A stretch of 64,000 nucleotides of DNA from Parapristionchus giblindavisi (lineage: Eukaryota; Nematoda; Chromadorea; Rhabditida; Diplogasteridae), in contig CALSFV010000060.1 of NCBI GenBank assembly GCA_943737045.1, forward strand, positions 578,501 to 642,500. The letters are read 5' to 3'. A program made the position numbers and the translations under genes. Shown piece by piece: positions 1 through 11,288 of this stretch (its first letter is position 1; each line of letters opens with the position of its first letter). The notes beneath the pieces were generated by a model. It was not told the origin of the DNA, searched no databases, and saw only the letters and a program-made list of their open reading frames with translations.

Positions 1-2857
1 TCATAAAAAATAAATAAATATAAGAATAAATATAATAAATAAAACAATTGCCCATTACCTCCGTAATGATGTTTGCGCCCGTGTGACACACGATACCCGC
101 CATCTCCATCGAGAACCTTTATAGGTCATCGTTTTATTAATAATATAAATAGATAGATGCCCTATGGTGTCATGTAATTATTTATTAATAATCATTAAAC
201 TGCAATTGCATACAAACATAGGCCGAATAGCTACGTTACACATTTTCAAAATGCGGTCAGGCTTTTCGATTTTTCGGGACTTTTAGGAACAAATGCGGTC
301 AGGTAATCAAAAAATCTCCCAAATGGGGTCACGCTTTTAGATTTTTCATGTCAGGCTTCGTATTTTGCAACATACTTTTTGGTCTATGCATACAAATACA
401 AATAATTATACATATCCAATTAGCATCTCGATCCCTTCCTCATAACGTATCCATAGAACGAGTTGAGAATGCACTTATGCGCCAGCTGGAGTGACTCGAA
501 CAGCACACACTTGCCTCTGGCAACCTGTCATTAATAAATATATTGATTTTTTTAAACAAATCAAAAATCAACGGATAAACAAATTGTCAATCGTCTAAAG
601 GCTAGGCATACCAACTATAATAAACTAAACTATAATAAACACAAAATCGGTAATGTTCTGCTCGAAAATCATATTTTATAAGCAGATAAAACATTCCTCG
701 ATTTGCATACTCTCTCGCCTCGATTTCCCTACTTTTCGTTTCTTCTTACCTTGAGTGTGGCAATATCATTCGGATCCACTCGGTCCAGTTCATTCTTCGC
801 TTTCTTCAGTTTGTCCTTGTACTCATATCTGAAGTTAGTTCAATTTTCAAGTTTTAGTTTAAATTTTTAAAGTTCTTCCCATTTTCATGATGATTCCCGG
901 CATTTATTTATTTTGCACTACCTCGGAAGATTCATGTTTCGTCGATTCAGTATATACGGATAATCAAAACAGAATATATTTATATATTTTATCTATTATA
1001 CATGCACACGCATGCAACGACACATGAAAATGAATATGATCAAAAAATAAATAGGTGAATCGCTAGTGTATAGCATTCTCCAGAGTTGAGGAAAAATCAA
1101 CAACACCAAAATACAAAATTTTTCAGAGTTGAAAAACTCAATGAGTCGGAAAACTAAATCAATAAACTACCGTACCTTCGATCACGGAAATTCTTCACTG
1201 TATCAACGTAGAAGGCGTTCTCTCGCTCCCATGCCACCTTCCGCTTGCACTTGGCATCGGTCGAGTTGTAGCAGCACGTGATACACACCGTGTCGTCCAC
1301 GATTGCCGATGGCTGAACGAAAGAACCAATCGATAATTTGACCGTCGTTTTGTTTATTTGATCTTTTTTCTTACCCTAACCTTAGAACAATACACTGTAG
1401 TTATCTCCATGCAACATCGCTTTCCTATATCCACATGATCGACTAATTGTAAAATCATCCAATAACACAACCAGAAAAGATCAATCAGAGTCACGCCCGC
1501 ACTATTCATGTTTCAGTTCGAGCATATCTAGCCAGCTAATTGTCACAAATGCTGATTGCGCGGTATATCCAAAGTGAAAATTTTAAAAAATAACACAATA
1601 CAAGCCTGCAAACGGTTGGTGAGAATGATGTTGGGGTACATGGCACCGACGTCAAGATGGTAGATACGGGGCTTCTCTAGTCTGTAATAATTATTATATA
1701 TTACTATGCATGGTTAACTCAGGTACCAAATACTCATGCGGTTACATTTATGCTAAATTTTTGTTCGAAATCTACATTAATTCAGTAAAGGAAGTCTCAT
1801 TGTCAGATGTGCGGAGACACGTAAGGCAAACATAACACCGCAAAAAAACCCAATTGTAAAAAAAACCTATGGAATCAAATTTATTACCCAACCTACCCTA
1901 ATTCACTAATTCAATGGGAAGCTATTCAATTCCCGGGAATTCATTCCCAGGTTCAGGTTCAATTTACCCACGACCAAACCCGTCTGGCCTTCGCCGAGGT
2001 TCCTCTCATACCTCGCTGGATGCAACAAGAGAGCGTCCAGTTGCTTCGTAACTCCACCGATCGCCTCTTCCCAATTGGTTACATTCTCTCGTCTGATAGC
2101 GTATCACCAGCCTGCAAATTAAAGTCAGTTTACGATAACCAAAAAAGTACAACAGAAACGTTCAAATCGGAAAATACTCCAATATTGCACGGGCACTGCA
2201 TCCACTATAGACTACCGTAACAATTGTAAACCCAGCTGATACAAAATACCGCATCTTTCAGACAGCTTCTACCGTATACCACTGACCTCTCGGCTCAGTT
2301 CCGTGATAGCCGCAGGCACGAGACGGAATCTCGTGGGTATATCCGCCCGAAAGACACCCGCTTCGAGGGCCTCCACGTGACCACCCACGTACGTTTCCGA
2401 TTCGATCTGAACAGATATGTATAAGTGTTGAACTTTTAATCGGCAAATCAAGTAAACATTAATAAATAATATCTATGTGAAACATCAATCTCATAGGTTG
2501 TCAGCACTACATCTCATTGTGAGAGAAATCATATTTGCACAAACTAAGCTAACAATAAACACACACCGCTATGAAATCACATCACCGAAACACAATACAT
2601 TATTATAATATTATTATTGTCGTTATTAATATTATTAATATCATCAGCATTATTAGAATCCAAGCAACAAAACAATATAGGATGAATTAACTTAAATTAA
2701 ACTGCTTATTCTAACAAAATAATGAAATACCTTATGGCCGTCAGCAGTCCACTCGGTCTCCTCTTTGCCCTTGAACTTATTGGGAAAGATGATATTGTTA
2801 TGGAATGCCTCCACCATGAAAAGAGCCTCGCAGAGTGTGCCGGAGCCCTTGCGGAGT

Positions 2858-5412
2858 ACCTGCGTGCATACATTTTCATAGCATCATAATGCGAGGATTG
2901 ATCCACCATATATGGCTCATTTTCATTCACTTGAAGCAAAAAGAAGCTAAAAATGACGATTTTTAAGCAAAAAAAACGAATTTTCTGATAACTGATAGAA
3001 TGATCGACTGGGTTCTAGCTAGTGATACCACATTAATTTCGGCCGTATCCGTCATTCCCCCTTTCCCAACATCCGATCACTCTGGTATATCTTTCTCCCT
3101 CTCCTTCCCTCTCCCTCCCTCTTCTCCTCCTAAGATCCGCGACTACAGTCGTGTTGATTACCCTGCCCTGAACAACCACTTCGCCAATATTGATTGGTTG
3201 TCTCTGTTCCGTGACTGCACCCACATTGATACCGTCTATTCCATTTTCGTGTCTGTAGTTCATTCTGCCATAGACTCTTTTGTTCCCTATCGAACCCCCA
3301 GACCACCTTTCATGTCCTACCCCCCTCATATCATTCGTCTTATGAAACATCGTAATGCATTATTCTCTAAGATACATATACCTTCTGTTAAGTTCCTCTT
3401 TGACCAATGTAGCAAGAACCTATTATTTGAAATCAACAAATGGACCCGTTTCTGCAATCGTAAGAAACTCCTTAATTCCCGTGATTTATATAGACATGTA
3501 TCTAATCTCACTAAGCCCAAACTCACCATCCCTGATCTACGCAATTCCCTCAATGACACTGTATTAGACTCTTCATCTAAGGCCAATTTACTTGCTTCCG
3601 AGTTTGCCTCACATTTCACTATTGATGATGGTAGTATCCCTTCCCTCTCCACCTCCCCCATCCCCCCATCTCTCTCATTGTTCACAATATTTCCACAATC
3701 CGTATATAAAGCCCTCCGTAGATTGAAACCTTCATGTTCCACTGGACATGATGCCATTCCCCAGATAATCTTCTCCAAATGTGCTAGTTCCCTATCAACC
3801 CCCCTCGCTGATATATACAATCTCAGCCTCATATCAGGTACCGTACCCTCCTCTTGGAGGCATTCCTATATCACCCCCATTCCCAAAGTAGGCAAGGATA
3901 AGCACCTCCCCTCCTCTTACCGACCAATATCCATTATATCCCCTGCAGCAAAGACCATGGAACGTATAGTTAAAGACCATCTCGTACACCATCTCTCCCG
4001 TTTCAACATTATTCCCCCCACTCAGCACGGTTTTCGTTCCGGCGCTAGTGTTGTTACCAACTTGTTACAATGCCAAAATGATTGGACCACTGCCCATTCC
4101 AATAAACTTGTCACAGATGTTGTGTACATAGATTATACACGTGCTTTTGATGTTGTTCCTTATCCTAAATTACTTTCACGATTGCTTCACTACGGTATCC
4201 ACGGTTGTTTGTATAACTGGCTAGTATCTTTTCTATCTGATAGATCTTTTTGTGTTAGACTATCTTCCACTCTCAGTAACTCTTTTCCGATTGTCTCTGG
4301 TGTTCCCCAAGGTAGCGTCCTCGGCCCCATACTTTTCTCGCTTTATCTCTCTGATTTATCAGCTACTCTGTCTAGATATCATAATGTCAAAGTGCAATGT
4401 TATGCTGATGACGTTAAGTTGTATGTTTCCTATAACCGTAAGAACCGTGATGCTCTTACTTCCGAATTTCAACTTGCTCTCGATTGTTTGTACAACTGGT
4501 CTAATGCCAACCAGTTGTCTATCTCTGCTTCCAAATGTTCACACATTCGAATAGGCTCACAATCCCAAACCAATCGTTACCATATTGACTCAATACCCCT
4601 CCCCCTGTCTAATAATGTTCGTGATCTAGGTGTCCAAGTTCGTTCTGATTTAAAGCATACCTCCTCTGTCAAAACCCGTGCTCTACAAGCTCGTAACAAG
4701 ATGTTTCTCCTTTTTAAAGCCGTCCCCGTTAATTGCCCTGAAATCCTTGTCAAATGTTATAAAACCTATGTATTACCCCTCCTTGACTTCGCTTCACCCT
4801 TTTGGAATCCACATTACCTTTCCGATATTCGTTCCCTTGAGAATGTTCAACACACTTTCACTCGTCAAGTTTTCTACCGTTGTTTCCCCTCCCCTACATA
4901 TCCTGAATCTATGCCCTCTTACAATGATCGGATGAAAACCCTAGGCCTGCGCGCGTTAGTTGAGAGGAGAGTCATTAGTGACCTTTGTATGTGTTTTTCG
5001 ATTATGTCCGGTTCCACCATTATCGATCGCTCATCTTTTTATTTATACAAACCTTTACGAGATCGAACGTCCTCATTCGGCATCCATATCGAAGCGACCA
5101 CAAGCACCGCCCGATTCCACTCTTTTCCTGTTCGAACGGCCAGATGGTACTCCCGATTACCTCCACTCATCACTTCATCAACCAATCCCAATATATTCAA
5201 ATACCGGCTTACCCATCACCCCATCATTCACGAATTACGTCCTTTGTAAATCCCCCCCCCCCCCGCCAGTCTGGAGAGTCAATAATATATTATATCATGT
5301 TCTTTATCTTTTTAAATTTTTCTCATGTCTCGTTGCGCCTCGGGCGTAGATAAATTAATTAATTTAACTATACCAAACTAACGGCAAGGGTATCGAAAAT
5401 GTATGACCTGCG
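2858..5412 (+). mobile_element. 5'-truncated CR1/jockey-type LINE with target duplication
   Basis: The insert at 2,865-5,405 is flanked by the direct repeat 'acctgcg' (2,858-2,864 and 5,406-5,412). The uninterrupted right arm has the same site once, in the acceptor of the POLE exon at 16,917. Length is about 2.54 kb. It holds a long reverse transcriptase ORF preceded by only the tail of an endonuclease domain, so the 5' end is missing. The 3' region has a C-rich run (about 5,250-5,263) and no poly(A) tail. The ends also show a short inverted match (tgcatacatttt at 2,864 and aaaatgtatga near 5,395), of unclear meaning. Confidence 0.85.
3000..5249 (+). CDS. LINE ORF2: endonuclease tail plus reverse transcriptase
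   Basis: A 749-codon uninterrupted frame. Residues about 1-35 match the end of an apurinic-type endonuclease (SDHSGISFSLS; the histidine of SDH is the usual last catalytic residue). The reverse transcriptase follows: PIPKVGKDKHLPSSYRPISI near 290, a TQHGFRSG block, VYIDYTRAFDVVPYPKLL near 375, SGVPQGSVLGPILFSLYLSD near 430, and the catalytic YADDVKLY near 465. A CR1/jockey-like C-terminal region containing RWYSRLPP completes it. The frame is open throughout, which suggests recent insertion, but the missing 5' part (ORF1 and most of the endonuclease) makes autonomous activity unlikely. The clade assignment is by motif style only. Confidence 0.9.
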   Translation: MIDWVLASDTTLISAVSVIPPFPTSDHSGISFSLSFPLPPSSPPKIRDYSRVDYPALNNHFANIDWLSLFRDCTHIDTVYSIFVSVVHSAIDSFVPYRTPRPPFMSYPPHIIRLMKHRNALFSKIHIPSVKFLFDQCSKNLLFEINKWTRFCNRKKLLNSRDLYRHVSNLTKPKLTIPDLRNSLNDTVLDSSSKANLLASEFASHFTIDDGSIPSLSTSPIPPSLSLFTIFPQSVYKALRRLKPSCSTGHDAIPQIIFSKCASSLSTPLADIYNLSLISGTVPSSWRHSYITPIPKVGKDKHLPSSYRPISIISPAAKTMERIVKDHLVHHLSRFNIIPPTQHGFRSGASVVTNLLQCQNDWTTAHSNKLVTDVVYIDYTRAFDVVPYPKLLSRLLHYGIHGCLYNWLVSFLSDRSFCVRLSSTLSNSFPIVSGVPQGSVLGPILFSLYLSDLSATLSRYHNVKVQCYADDVKLYVSYNRKNRDALTSEFQLALDCLYNWSNANQLSISASKCSHIRIGSQSQTNRYHIDSIPLPLSNNVRDLGVQVRSDLKHTSSVKTRALQARNKMFLLFKAVPVNCPEILVKCYKTYVLPLLDFASPFWNPHYLSDIRSLENVQHTFTRQVFYRCFPSPTYPESMPSYNDRMKTLGLRALVERRVISDLCMCFSIMSGSTIIDRSSFYLYKPLRDRTSSFGIHIEATTSTARFHSFPVRTARWYSRLPPLITSSTNPNIFKYRLTHHPIIHELRPL

Positions 5413-5609
5413 AGAAGCGCGTTTCGCACACTATGTAATAAGAGAATACGATAGATAAGAAGTAATAAGAATCTCCATTCCTCCTTAGAATAACAATAAA
5501 AACGTATAGATTTGTACCAGGTGAATAAAGAATCAGAATCGAAAGATCAAAGACCAAAGACCACAGTTCACATCGTCTCCGCTCAGCGGAGTGATGGTGC
5601 AGAGGGCGA

Positions 5610-6688
5610 AGATTAAGAGATTGATTTATTGAGTGTTCTCTGTTTTCTTTTCTCATGTTTTTTTAAAATCCGTTCCCAATCCTCCTTCTAAAATAATATC
5701 ATATTTACATGCCCTAAACTTAATCATTTTCGTTGCATTGTTTTCGTTCATTTTAATCGTAGGGTTTGAACCCAACGATTACAACTCTGGTTTTGTCTAG
5801 AAATAGTTCGATACACCATCTAGAAACACTCTCAGTATGGTGGAAAGGAAAATTTTTATTTCTTTCAAAACAATATCTGCAATAATTACATTTACATGTC
5901 GAATTACCCAATCGTTAAATCCTACAGTAGTTCTTCCCTTTCTACCGGGAACTTCTCTTCTTGGCTAATCTGATTATATTGGATCTAATACTGACTAATG
6001 TCAGAGTGTATGTCACGCCATGAGAGTTAGTTTTTTTTTTTTTTTTTTTTTACATACCTCTTTTCAACTAAATTTTTACTTTCATTTTCTAGGGGGGGAT
6101 GAGATTGTATTACTCAAAGATACCAGATCAGCTAGCTTTACCGGTTATTATTGCTATATGACAAGACATGGAATGCAAACTGCAAGGCGTAATGTCACAT
6201 GCAATTGCCAGATTAGGATTTGAACCTAAAGACAGGAATCCTCTTATAATGTCACGAGGGGATCATCCACTACCTGGAATTATTATCCGTATTGTGAAAG
6301 GTAAATTTTTGTTTTTTTCAAAATATTATCATTAATAAATAAAAATACAGGTCCACTGATCCTCCACGAGATCATGAATAATCATAATCATCGTTAATCA
6401 ATAATCAATCAAAGCGATTATGGTTGAACGTCTCTTCTTCTTCCACTATGCTTATTATTCTATACTTGGGTAGCGATGATAAACATTTTTTTCTGAACAA
6501 CTAATCACGCAGATATAAAGAATCTTACACATTACAATAGCTACAAGACTCAACCAGAACTACACAACTCATTTTTGTTATCTCATTATCATATGATATT
6601 CAAGTTAGAGGGTCTTTCTAGCAATGTAATCAGTTGAGATATTGAGTAGGGTTCCGCTGTCTAGAACCCTGGCTGAAACAGCGAGGCC
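5610..6688. other. Left-arm segment without clear partner; one exon-like stretch
   Basis: The POLE exon is cut at 5,609 (within IFALC) and the following kilobase does not match the right arm. It is AT-rich with a T-run near 6,030-6,050. At about 6,095-6,301 an acceptor-like 'ttttctag' and a 'gaaag|gtaaat' donor bracket codon-like sequence (ARLGFEPKDRNPLI...HPLPGIIIRIVKG in one frame), but all frames are interrupted upstream. No family is recognised. It may be a captured exon or chance. Confidence 0.3.
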
Positions 6689-6809
6689 TTAAAGCGATAC
6701 CCCAAGATAATTTGAAACTCTCCGCTTTGGCCACAGTCTCTCGCTATCTTTGTGCTCGAGAGAGTATGACCAATGCGGAGAGTAAAATTAGCTTGGAGTG
6801 TGCCTTTAA
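6689..6809. mobile_element. MITE family A, copy 1 (TTAA-flanked)
   Basis: About 120 bp, self-complementary. It starts near TTAA, carries 'aactctccgctttggccac' and ends with the complement 'gcggagagtaaaattagctt', followed by TTTAA. The same family occurs at 7,641-7,750, 13,552-13,672, 15,956-16,078 and 58,952-59,074. Ends on TTAA suggest piggyBac-type targeting, but this is inferred from flanks only. Confidence 0.75.
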
Positions 6810-7184
6810 CTATTTTTTTAAATTTTGCATGTTATATAATATTACTGGAGTACGTTTGCATGCTTTGATATACTGGGATTAACCTATAATTGTTTAGCAA
6901 CTTTTGGTGTACGATAAGGTGATTGTGTCCCGATGGACGCAGGAGGCGTTGCTATAGGAGTGCTTCCATGTTATTCCTTCCTTCTATCTTCGTTTATTTC
7001 ATTAAAAACATTAAAAATTCACTTGCATGGCTTGATATCAGTGAAAACCATAGATAAAACAAATAAATATATAAATATTATAAGTTTCTGACAATAATGA
7101 ATGAACACAATAATGTACAGTAAAGATTCAAAAAGGTGGTACTGTAGAGCTCAAAATCAATCAATGATTGTGATTCGCATTGAT

Positions 7185-7352
7185 CTAAGCGAGTGTTACG
7201 ATCAGATTAAGATTGGGTGGGTTGGGGTCGTAGAGCTCATCGCGATAGATTTGAGCGTATTCGAACGCCAGGTCTCCAATGCCGTTGATGAACAAAGCTG
7301 AGATGATAAGTTGAGGAAGAGGACGAGTAGTTGAGAGATCAGATGATGACAT
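7185..7352 (-). CDS. Unknown 55-codon terminal exon, left copy
   Basis: Reads MSSSDLSTTRPLPQ... to ...NPPNLNLIVTLA and a TAG stop. The frame is preceded by an acceptor-like 'ttttacag' directly before the ATG codon. It may therefore be the last exon of a longer gene rather than a 55-residue protein. The right-arm copy (14,480-14,647) keeps the same frame, acceptor and stop. Differences I could list are mostly synonymous or conservative (two Tyr/Phe exchanges and one Arg/Pro). That pattern suggests past selection on the protein. I do not recognise the family. Hydrophobic stretches such as PQLIISALFINGIG suggest a structured core. Confidence 0.45.
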   Translation of the reverse strand: MSSSDLSTTRPLPQLIISALFINGIGDLAFEYAQIYRDELYDPNPPNLNLIVTLA

Positions 7353-7374
7353 CTGTAAAAGTATCTATGAATGG

Positions 7375-7495
7375 TTGCAAACTGTTTGTCGACAAATCGT
7401 GACGTCACTAGCGGAGGTGGAGGCGTTTGTCACAAATCCTCCCTCTACGCAAGTGACGTCACGTTTGGCGACAAACGATTTGCCACCGTTCATTC
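7375..7495. mobile_element. Short inverted-repeat MITE (left arm only)
   Basis: The sequence 'gaatggttgcaaactgtttg' near 7,371 and 'cgtgacgtcac' are answered by 'gtgacgtcacgtttggcgac' and 'caccgttcattc' near 7,455-7,497, giving a hairpin of about 125 bp. Related sequence lies at 22,845-22,945 and 34,030-34,140 (short cacaaatc/tgacgtcac-type motifs). It is absent from the corresponding place in the right arm. Confidence 0.55.
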
Positions 7496-7640
7496 GTTTA
7501 TTGTATTTTTTCAGAACTTTCCAGTTGTTGTTTACGATCGTCAAATCGTATGACAGTAAGAAAGGGAGATGGGAATATTTACTCCGAAAATTTTCCCTGC
7601 AGGGTACCCCGTAACTGGCCCCTCAGGGCTGTTTGTTTTC

Positions 7641-7750
7641 GCCCAAGCTAATTTGAATCTCTCCGCTCTGGCCACACTCTCTCGCTTTCTTTGTATACGA
7701 GAGAGTATTACCAATGCTGGGAATAAAATTAGCTTGGGATGTGCCTTTAA
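7641..7750. mobile_element. MITE family A, copy 2: outer limit of the inner palindrome
   Basis: Same family as 6,689-6,809, mirrored by 13,552-13,672. The very high identity between the two arms of duplication 1 begins at this element. On its outer side the left copy lacks the last bases of the element (it starts 'cgcccaagctaattt' where the right reads through to TTAA). Confidence 0.75.
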
Positions 7751-8049
7751 CACTGGTTCCACGTTCCACTTCGAATAAAAAAAAATAAATTGAAGATTTG
7801 AATTTTTGCAGGATATATGCGAAATTGCAGTAAATTGGATTGAGAGTGCCCCGCGAGCAAAAATACCGGAGCGAAGTTTTGAACTTCGACTCAAAGTTTG
7901 AAAAAATGTGTAAATGCTTGGCCACGTCACGCCAATGTATTACCACATTACCTGCATAGATATGTTTTATTCCAGTTGTTCTCGATTCTCCGTTGTAAAT
8001 CAGAAACAAAATAGGCGACACTTTGCCATCCTTGAAATTCCTGAACAAA

Positions 8050-9890
8050 TAAATTTTTAAAAGTTATTTTGAATTAATAGATAAGTGTGTAGTATATGTA
8101 AGTGTACATAAATTGGTTCAGAAGTTCTCCGTTTCTCGGTCCACTGCTATTTCATGTAAATATCCACGCACTCTGCGCATACTTTATGGTAAATGCAAAC
8201 GAATTCATTCAATTTCTCCAAATAGTCATTTAGCCTTTGAGCTTAAGAAACGTCTTGATAGGGCATTGCATAGATACGATTGTTCCAATGAAGTGCGGTC
8301 ACTTAAAGATAGAAAACTTTATTTTAAGCTCACTAAAGATCGTTTAAATTCTCCTAAACTCGCGACTCCAGGTATCATTGATTCAAATGGAGCATCACTA
8401 GTTACTGATAAAGAAAAGTGTAATGCTTTTGCTAATTTTTTCTCTTCAGTTTTGACTCCGCCCCAACTTTCGCCTCTTCCTAAACAATCATCAAATGCTC
8501 CTTTACTCGAATCTATTTCATTCTCTGCCACAGATATTTCTATAGCAATCTCGAAAATGGCACCTAAAATCAATTTATCGCCAGATGGGATCCCAAATAT
8601 AGTTTATGTAAAATGCAAATATGCAATGATATCACCACTTCTAATAATTTTCAATAAAAGTATGCTCTCCGGTATGGTTCCGGAACTATGGAAAAAAGCA
8701 TTACAAGGGAAGTCAGGTTGGACGGTCCCGGACTTCGGGATGAGACATATACCATTCGATAGGTATCTGAAAAATAAGACTTTTTCATGTTGACCATTTT
8801 GGCAAAACGCCCCTGGGCGCCGAGTTATTTGCATATTTCTGCTTGTTTTCACCCTGCTTTCGCCCTACAATGAAACCCAGTCTCTGTGAGATCGAAAGCA
8901 GTGGTGAATATGAGTGGTGAACAACGCAAGCAGTGATGAACATGAATAAGAGGATGGTCTATATATCTTTTGCTTGCAAGATCGATTCCCGCACAAGTTC
9001 ATCTTGTTTTGCTATTTTTTCTTTGTATGAAAATCTTACAAAAAATAAGTAAAAAATGCAATCATACATTTTTTAGATTAGCATATGATAATGAATATGA
9101 AAATTACAATTTATGATGGTTTTTCTTTCGATCTCACAGAGACTGGGTTTCATTGTAGGGCGAAAGCAGGGTGAAAACAAGCAGATATAGGCAAATAACT
9201 CGGCGCCCAGGGGCGTTTTGCCAAAATGGTCAACATGAAAAAGTCTTATTTTTCAGATACCTATCGAATGGTATATGTCTCATCCCGAAGTCCGGGACCG
9301 TCCAACCTGACTTCCCTTGTTAGTCAAACCAATCCCGAAAGCATCTGGTAATAATTCGATTACAATCTTCAGGCCTATCTCTCTAACATGCTCTATTACG
9401 AAAATTTTTGAGAAAATTCTAATTAATAAAATTGTAGAACATATGAATGCATTTGATCTTTTTGATGCATGTCAGGCTGGATTCAGAAGTAAAAGATCTA
9501 CAGCAGCTCAACTAGTTGAAACATGCTCATACTATCTCTCACTCCATTCTAAGAAAAAAATCTTTCGACACTGTATTCTTTGAATATAAAAAAGCATACT
9601 ACTCCATAGATCATCGATTATTACTTTACAAACTTTCACTCTTAGGTTTCCCCGATAATTTGATCTCATGGTTTCACGCGTATCTTGATAGGAGGTTACA
9701 ATATATAGTTATCAATGACTGTTTATCATCTCCTGCTGTCGTAACATCAGGTGTTCCTCAAGGCTCATGTATAGGTCATCTCCTTTTTATTTTATATATC
9801 AACGATATGGGTAATGTTATACCCAATTCTGTCCATTATGGAATTTATGCGGATGATTTAAGAGAGACTATCTGGCTCAAGTGACATTCT
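8050..9890 (+). pseudogene. Broken LINE reverse transcriptase, left arm
   Basis: A jockey/CR1-like reverse transcriptase relic. The first part runs 8,113-8,700 (RTLRILYGKCKRIHSISPN ... KMAPKINLSPDGIPNIVY). The foldback element 8,704-9,319 interrupts it. It resumes at 9,323 with KPIPKASGNNSITIFRPISL, frameshifts within 'aagaaaaaaatc' near 9,555, and continues with SIDHRLLLYKLSLLGFP, SGVPQGSCIGHLLFILYIND and the catalytic YADD near 9,850, then a stop at 9,882. The thumb and C-terminus are missing. The frameshift is shared with the mirror copy at 12,035-13,187, so it predates the inner inverted duplication. Confidence 0.85.
8704..9319. mobile_element. 616-bp foldback transposon with TTA target duplication
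   Basis: Nearly perfect 195-bp inverted repeats (8,704-8,898 and 9,125-9,319) end in CAAGGGAAGT/ACTTCCCTTG and enclose about 226 bp of non-coding AT-rich DNA. It is flanked by TTA (8,701-8,703 and 9,320-9,322). The mirror LINE copy (near 12,600) has a single TTA at this site and no insert, giving a natural empty site. A 3-bp TNA target and CAAGGGAA ends resemble Tc4/Tc5-type nematode transposons; family membership is inferred. Confidence 0.92.
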
Positions 9891-10632
9891 CTTGGCACTT
9901 GGCCAAAAAGTGATAGTAACCGATCGGGCTCAAATCGTGCACAGTTGTAGTATGGGGTGACATAAGCTCACAGACGGAGTTTGGTTTCATCATATCTGCA
10001 CCTTCGCTAAATAACGTAAGTTCGTTAACATGGCATCAAAATTTCAAAGTTTACGGATTCGATCGATATGTATATACAACGATGGGCAATTATAAGTAGG
10101 TAAATTCCACCAAGTGTCATCCCGATCCAAAACCGTGAGACCCAGAAAAAATTTAAAAAAACAATAAAAAAATTTTGTTTTATTTTTCCTAAAATTGCCT
10201 CTCGGTGAGGGTCATTTTTTATTCCTTCAATTTGACAAGTATTTACTAGTGTAACTACTATACGAAAATGAACTAAAACAACGGAGTGGTACATTGCCAT
10301 TTTCCCGAAAAAACACGACTAATTCGCCTTTTTTATCGCAAACTGAAATTATTTAGCGTGTGCCCCTACCGTAATCCTATGCGGAAATTTAAAATGTTTA
10401 ATAAGAGTAATTTATGGGGAGAATTACTGTTTATTGAGGCATAAAATAACATTCGGATACGGAAAATTTCTTGAAATATTTTACATAATATTACCAAAAA
10501 TACGCAGAATATCTAGTTTAAATTTCGGTAATTACCGTTGAGTAAACGTAGAATTTTACGGACGGTCAGAGACAGGTAAAACCGGTAAAAAGTCGGTAAC
10601 CGGTAAGGAAAATATTTCCGCTCAACCCTGCA
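9891..10632. repeat. Non-coding inner arm sequence
   Basis: No gene seen. It is mirrored at 11,289-12,030 with rare substitutions and small indels. The inner end carries repeated 'accggt' words (for example 'ggtaaaaccggtaaaaagtc') followed by 'gctcaaccctgca'. A related element ('...gttaataaccgaaatatac' type) occurs at 27,590-27,780 and 38,985-39,720. It looks like an old transposon end. A few short open frames here are complementary shadows of the mirror copy. Confidence 0.6.
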
Positions 10633-11288
10633 TTCGCTCTCTCTCCCTTCCGTTGATGTTCAGGCAAGCCCCTCTATCCAGAGGCACACTCAAAACCGAT
10701 TCTGCATTTCTACTGAAAAAAATGCAGAAACGCATACGTTAAAGAGAGAGTAACCTCCGTCAGTGAAACGGGTTGAATCATCTAACTCCCGCACGGAAAA
10801 ACTCTGATAGAAAATATTTAAAGCCAGAGCCATATTTTAGATGACTTTTTTTCTTACAGAAGTACCCACCCACGAAATTTATCATGGACTGATTTTTTTC
10901 CCCGTTTTTACAAAGTTATTTTTCTCAGCCAATTTTTATTTATTTCTTATATTTTTTGAAAACCCTACGTAAACAAACATTTGGAAAACGATGAAATATA
11001 GTAAAAGCTTTGAAAATTTAATAATTCGCACCATAAATTCTCGAAAAGATTTCTCGCTGTTGATTAGGTTACGATATTTGACAAAGGTTTCTCTCCCTTT
11101 AAAAAGTAAACTTTTTTTTTATTCTGCAGTATTATTGACAGAAGAATTATTTATTTATTTATTTATCGTAAACCACAAGAGTGTTTAATCAAATATCAAA
11201 TGTTCGAGTACAAATAAATTGTGTGGAATAACAAATCATCAAAATATATTATATATATGTGGGGGGATTACAGATCGTGGGTAAGTGG
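10633..11288. other. Spacer (loop) of inverted duplication 1
   Basis: 656 bp unique to the centre of the palindrome. It holds a degenerate hairpin around 10,680-10,755 ('gaggcacactcaaaaccgat', 'atgcagaaacgcatacg') similar to MITE family A ends, and AT-rich sequence with T-runs. No coding signal is seen. Confidence 0.6.

Larger units (their letters stand above)
60..5609 (-). pseudogene. POLE: DNA polymerase epsilon catalytic subunit fragment (left copy)
   Basis: Exons of the replicative polymerase epsilon catalytic subunit read right to left and leave the window at the left edge. Recognisable pieces are FALCTITPLSGDD near 5,609-5,569, [20 protein letters not shown] near 2,860, [20 protein letters not shown] near 2,400, motif [21 protein letters not shown] near 1,620-1,680, AIVDDTVCITCCYN near 1,300, [18 protein letters not shown] near 1,200, motif [17 protein letters not shown] near 480-530, and SMEMAGIVCHTGANIITE near 60-115. 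It is dead: a 28-bp deletion near 2,110 shifts the frame into an immediate stop; a LINE splits the acceptor of the LRKGSG exon; the exons after KRKVAWE are fused directly to RENAFY, skipping about 90 residues; the donor after the motif B exon reads CT instead of GT. Unlike the right copy it keeps motif A (the aspartate of LDVGAMYPN) and the donor after its ATLK exon. Confidence 0.9.
1..10632. repeat. Left arm of giant inverted duplication 1
   Basis: This arm is the inverse of about 11,289-20,403. The inner end is exact: the left arm reads through 'gctcaaccctgca' at 10,632 and the right arm starts with its complement at 11,289. Base 1 corresponds to about 20,403, so the arm continues beyond the window. 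Left-only insertions are a LINE (2,865-5,405) and a foldback element (8,704-9,319). The stretch from about 5,610 to 6,690 has no obvious partner. Outer POLE exons and introns match the right arm at roughly 85-95 percent by eye, whereas 7,641-10,632 matches at about 99 percent. Confidence 0.92.

Noticed and set aside
3326..3832. 168-codon frame antisense to the LINE
   Set aside because: Complementary shadow of the reverse transcriptase frame.
7541..7930. 129-codon minus-strand frame
   Set aside because: Runs through MITE family A; its mirror partner at 13,252-13,689 reads the same repeat.
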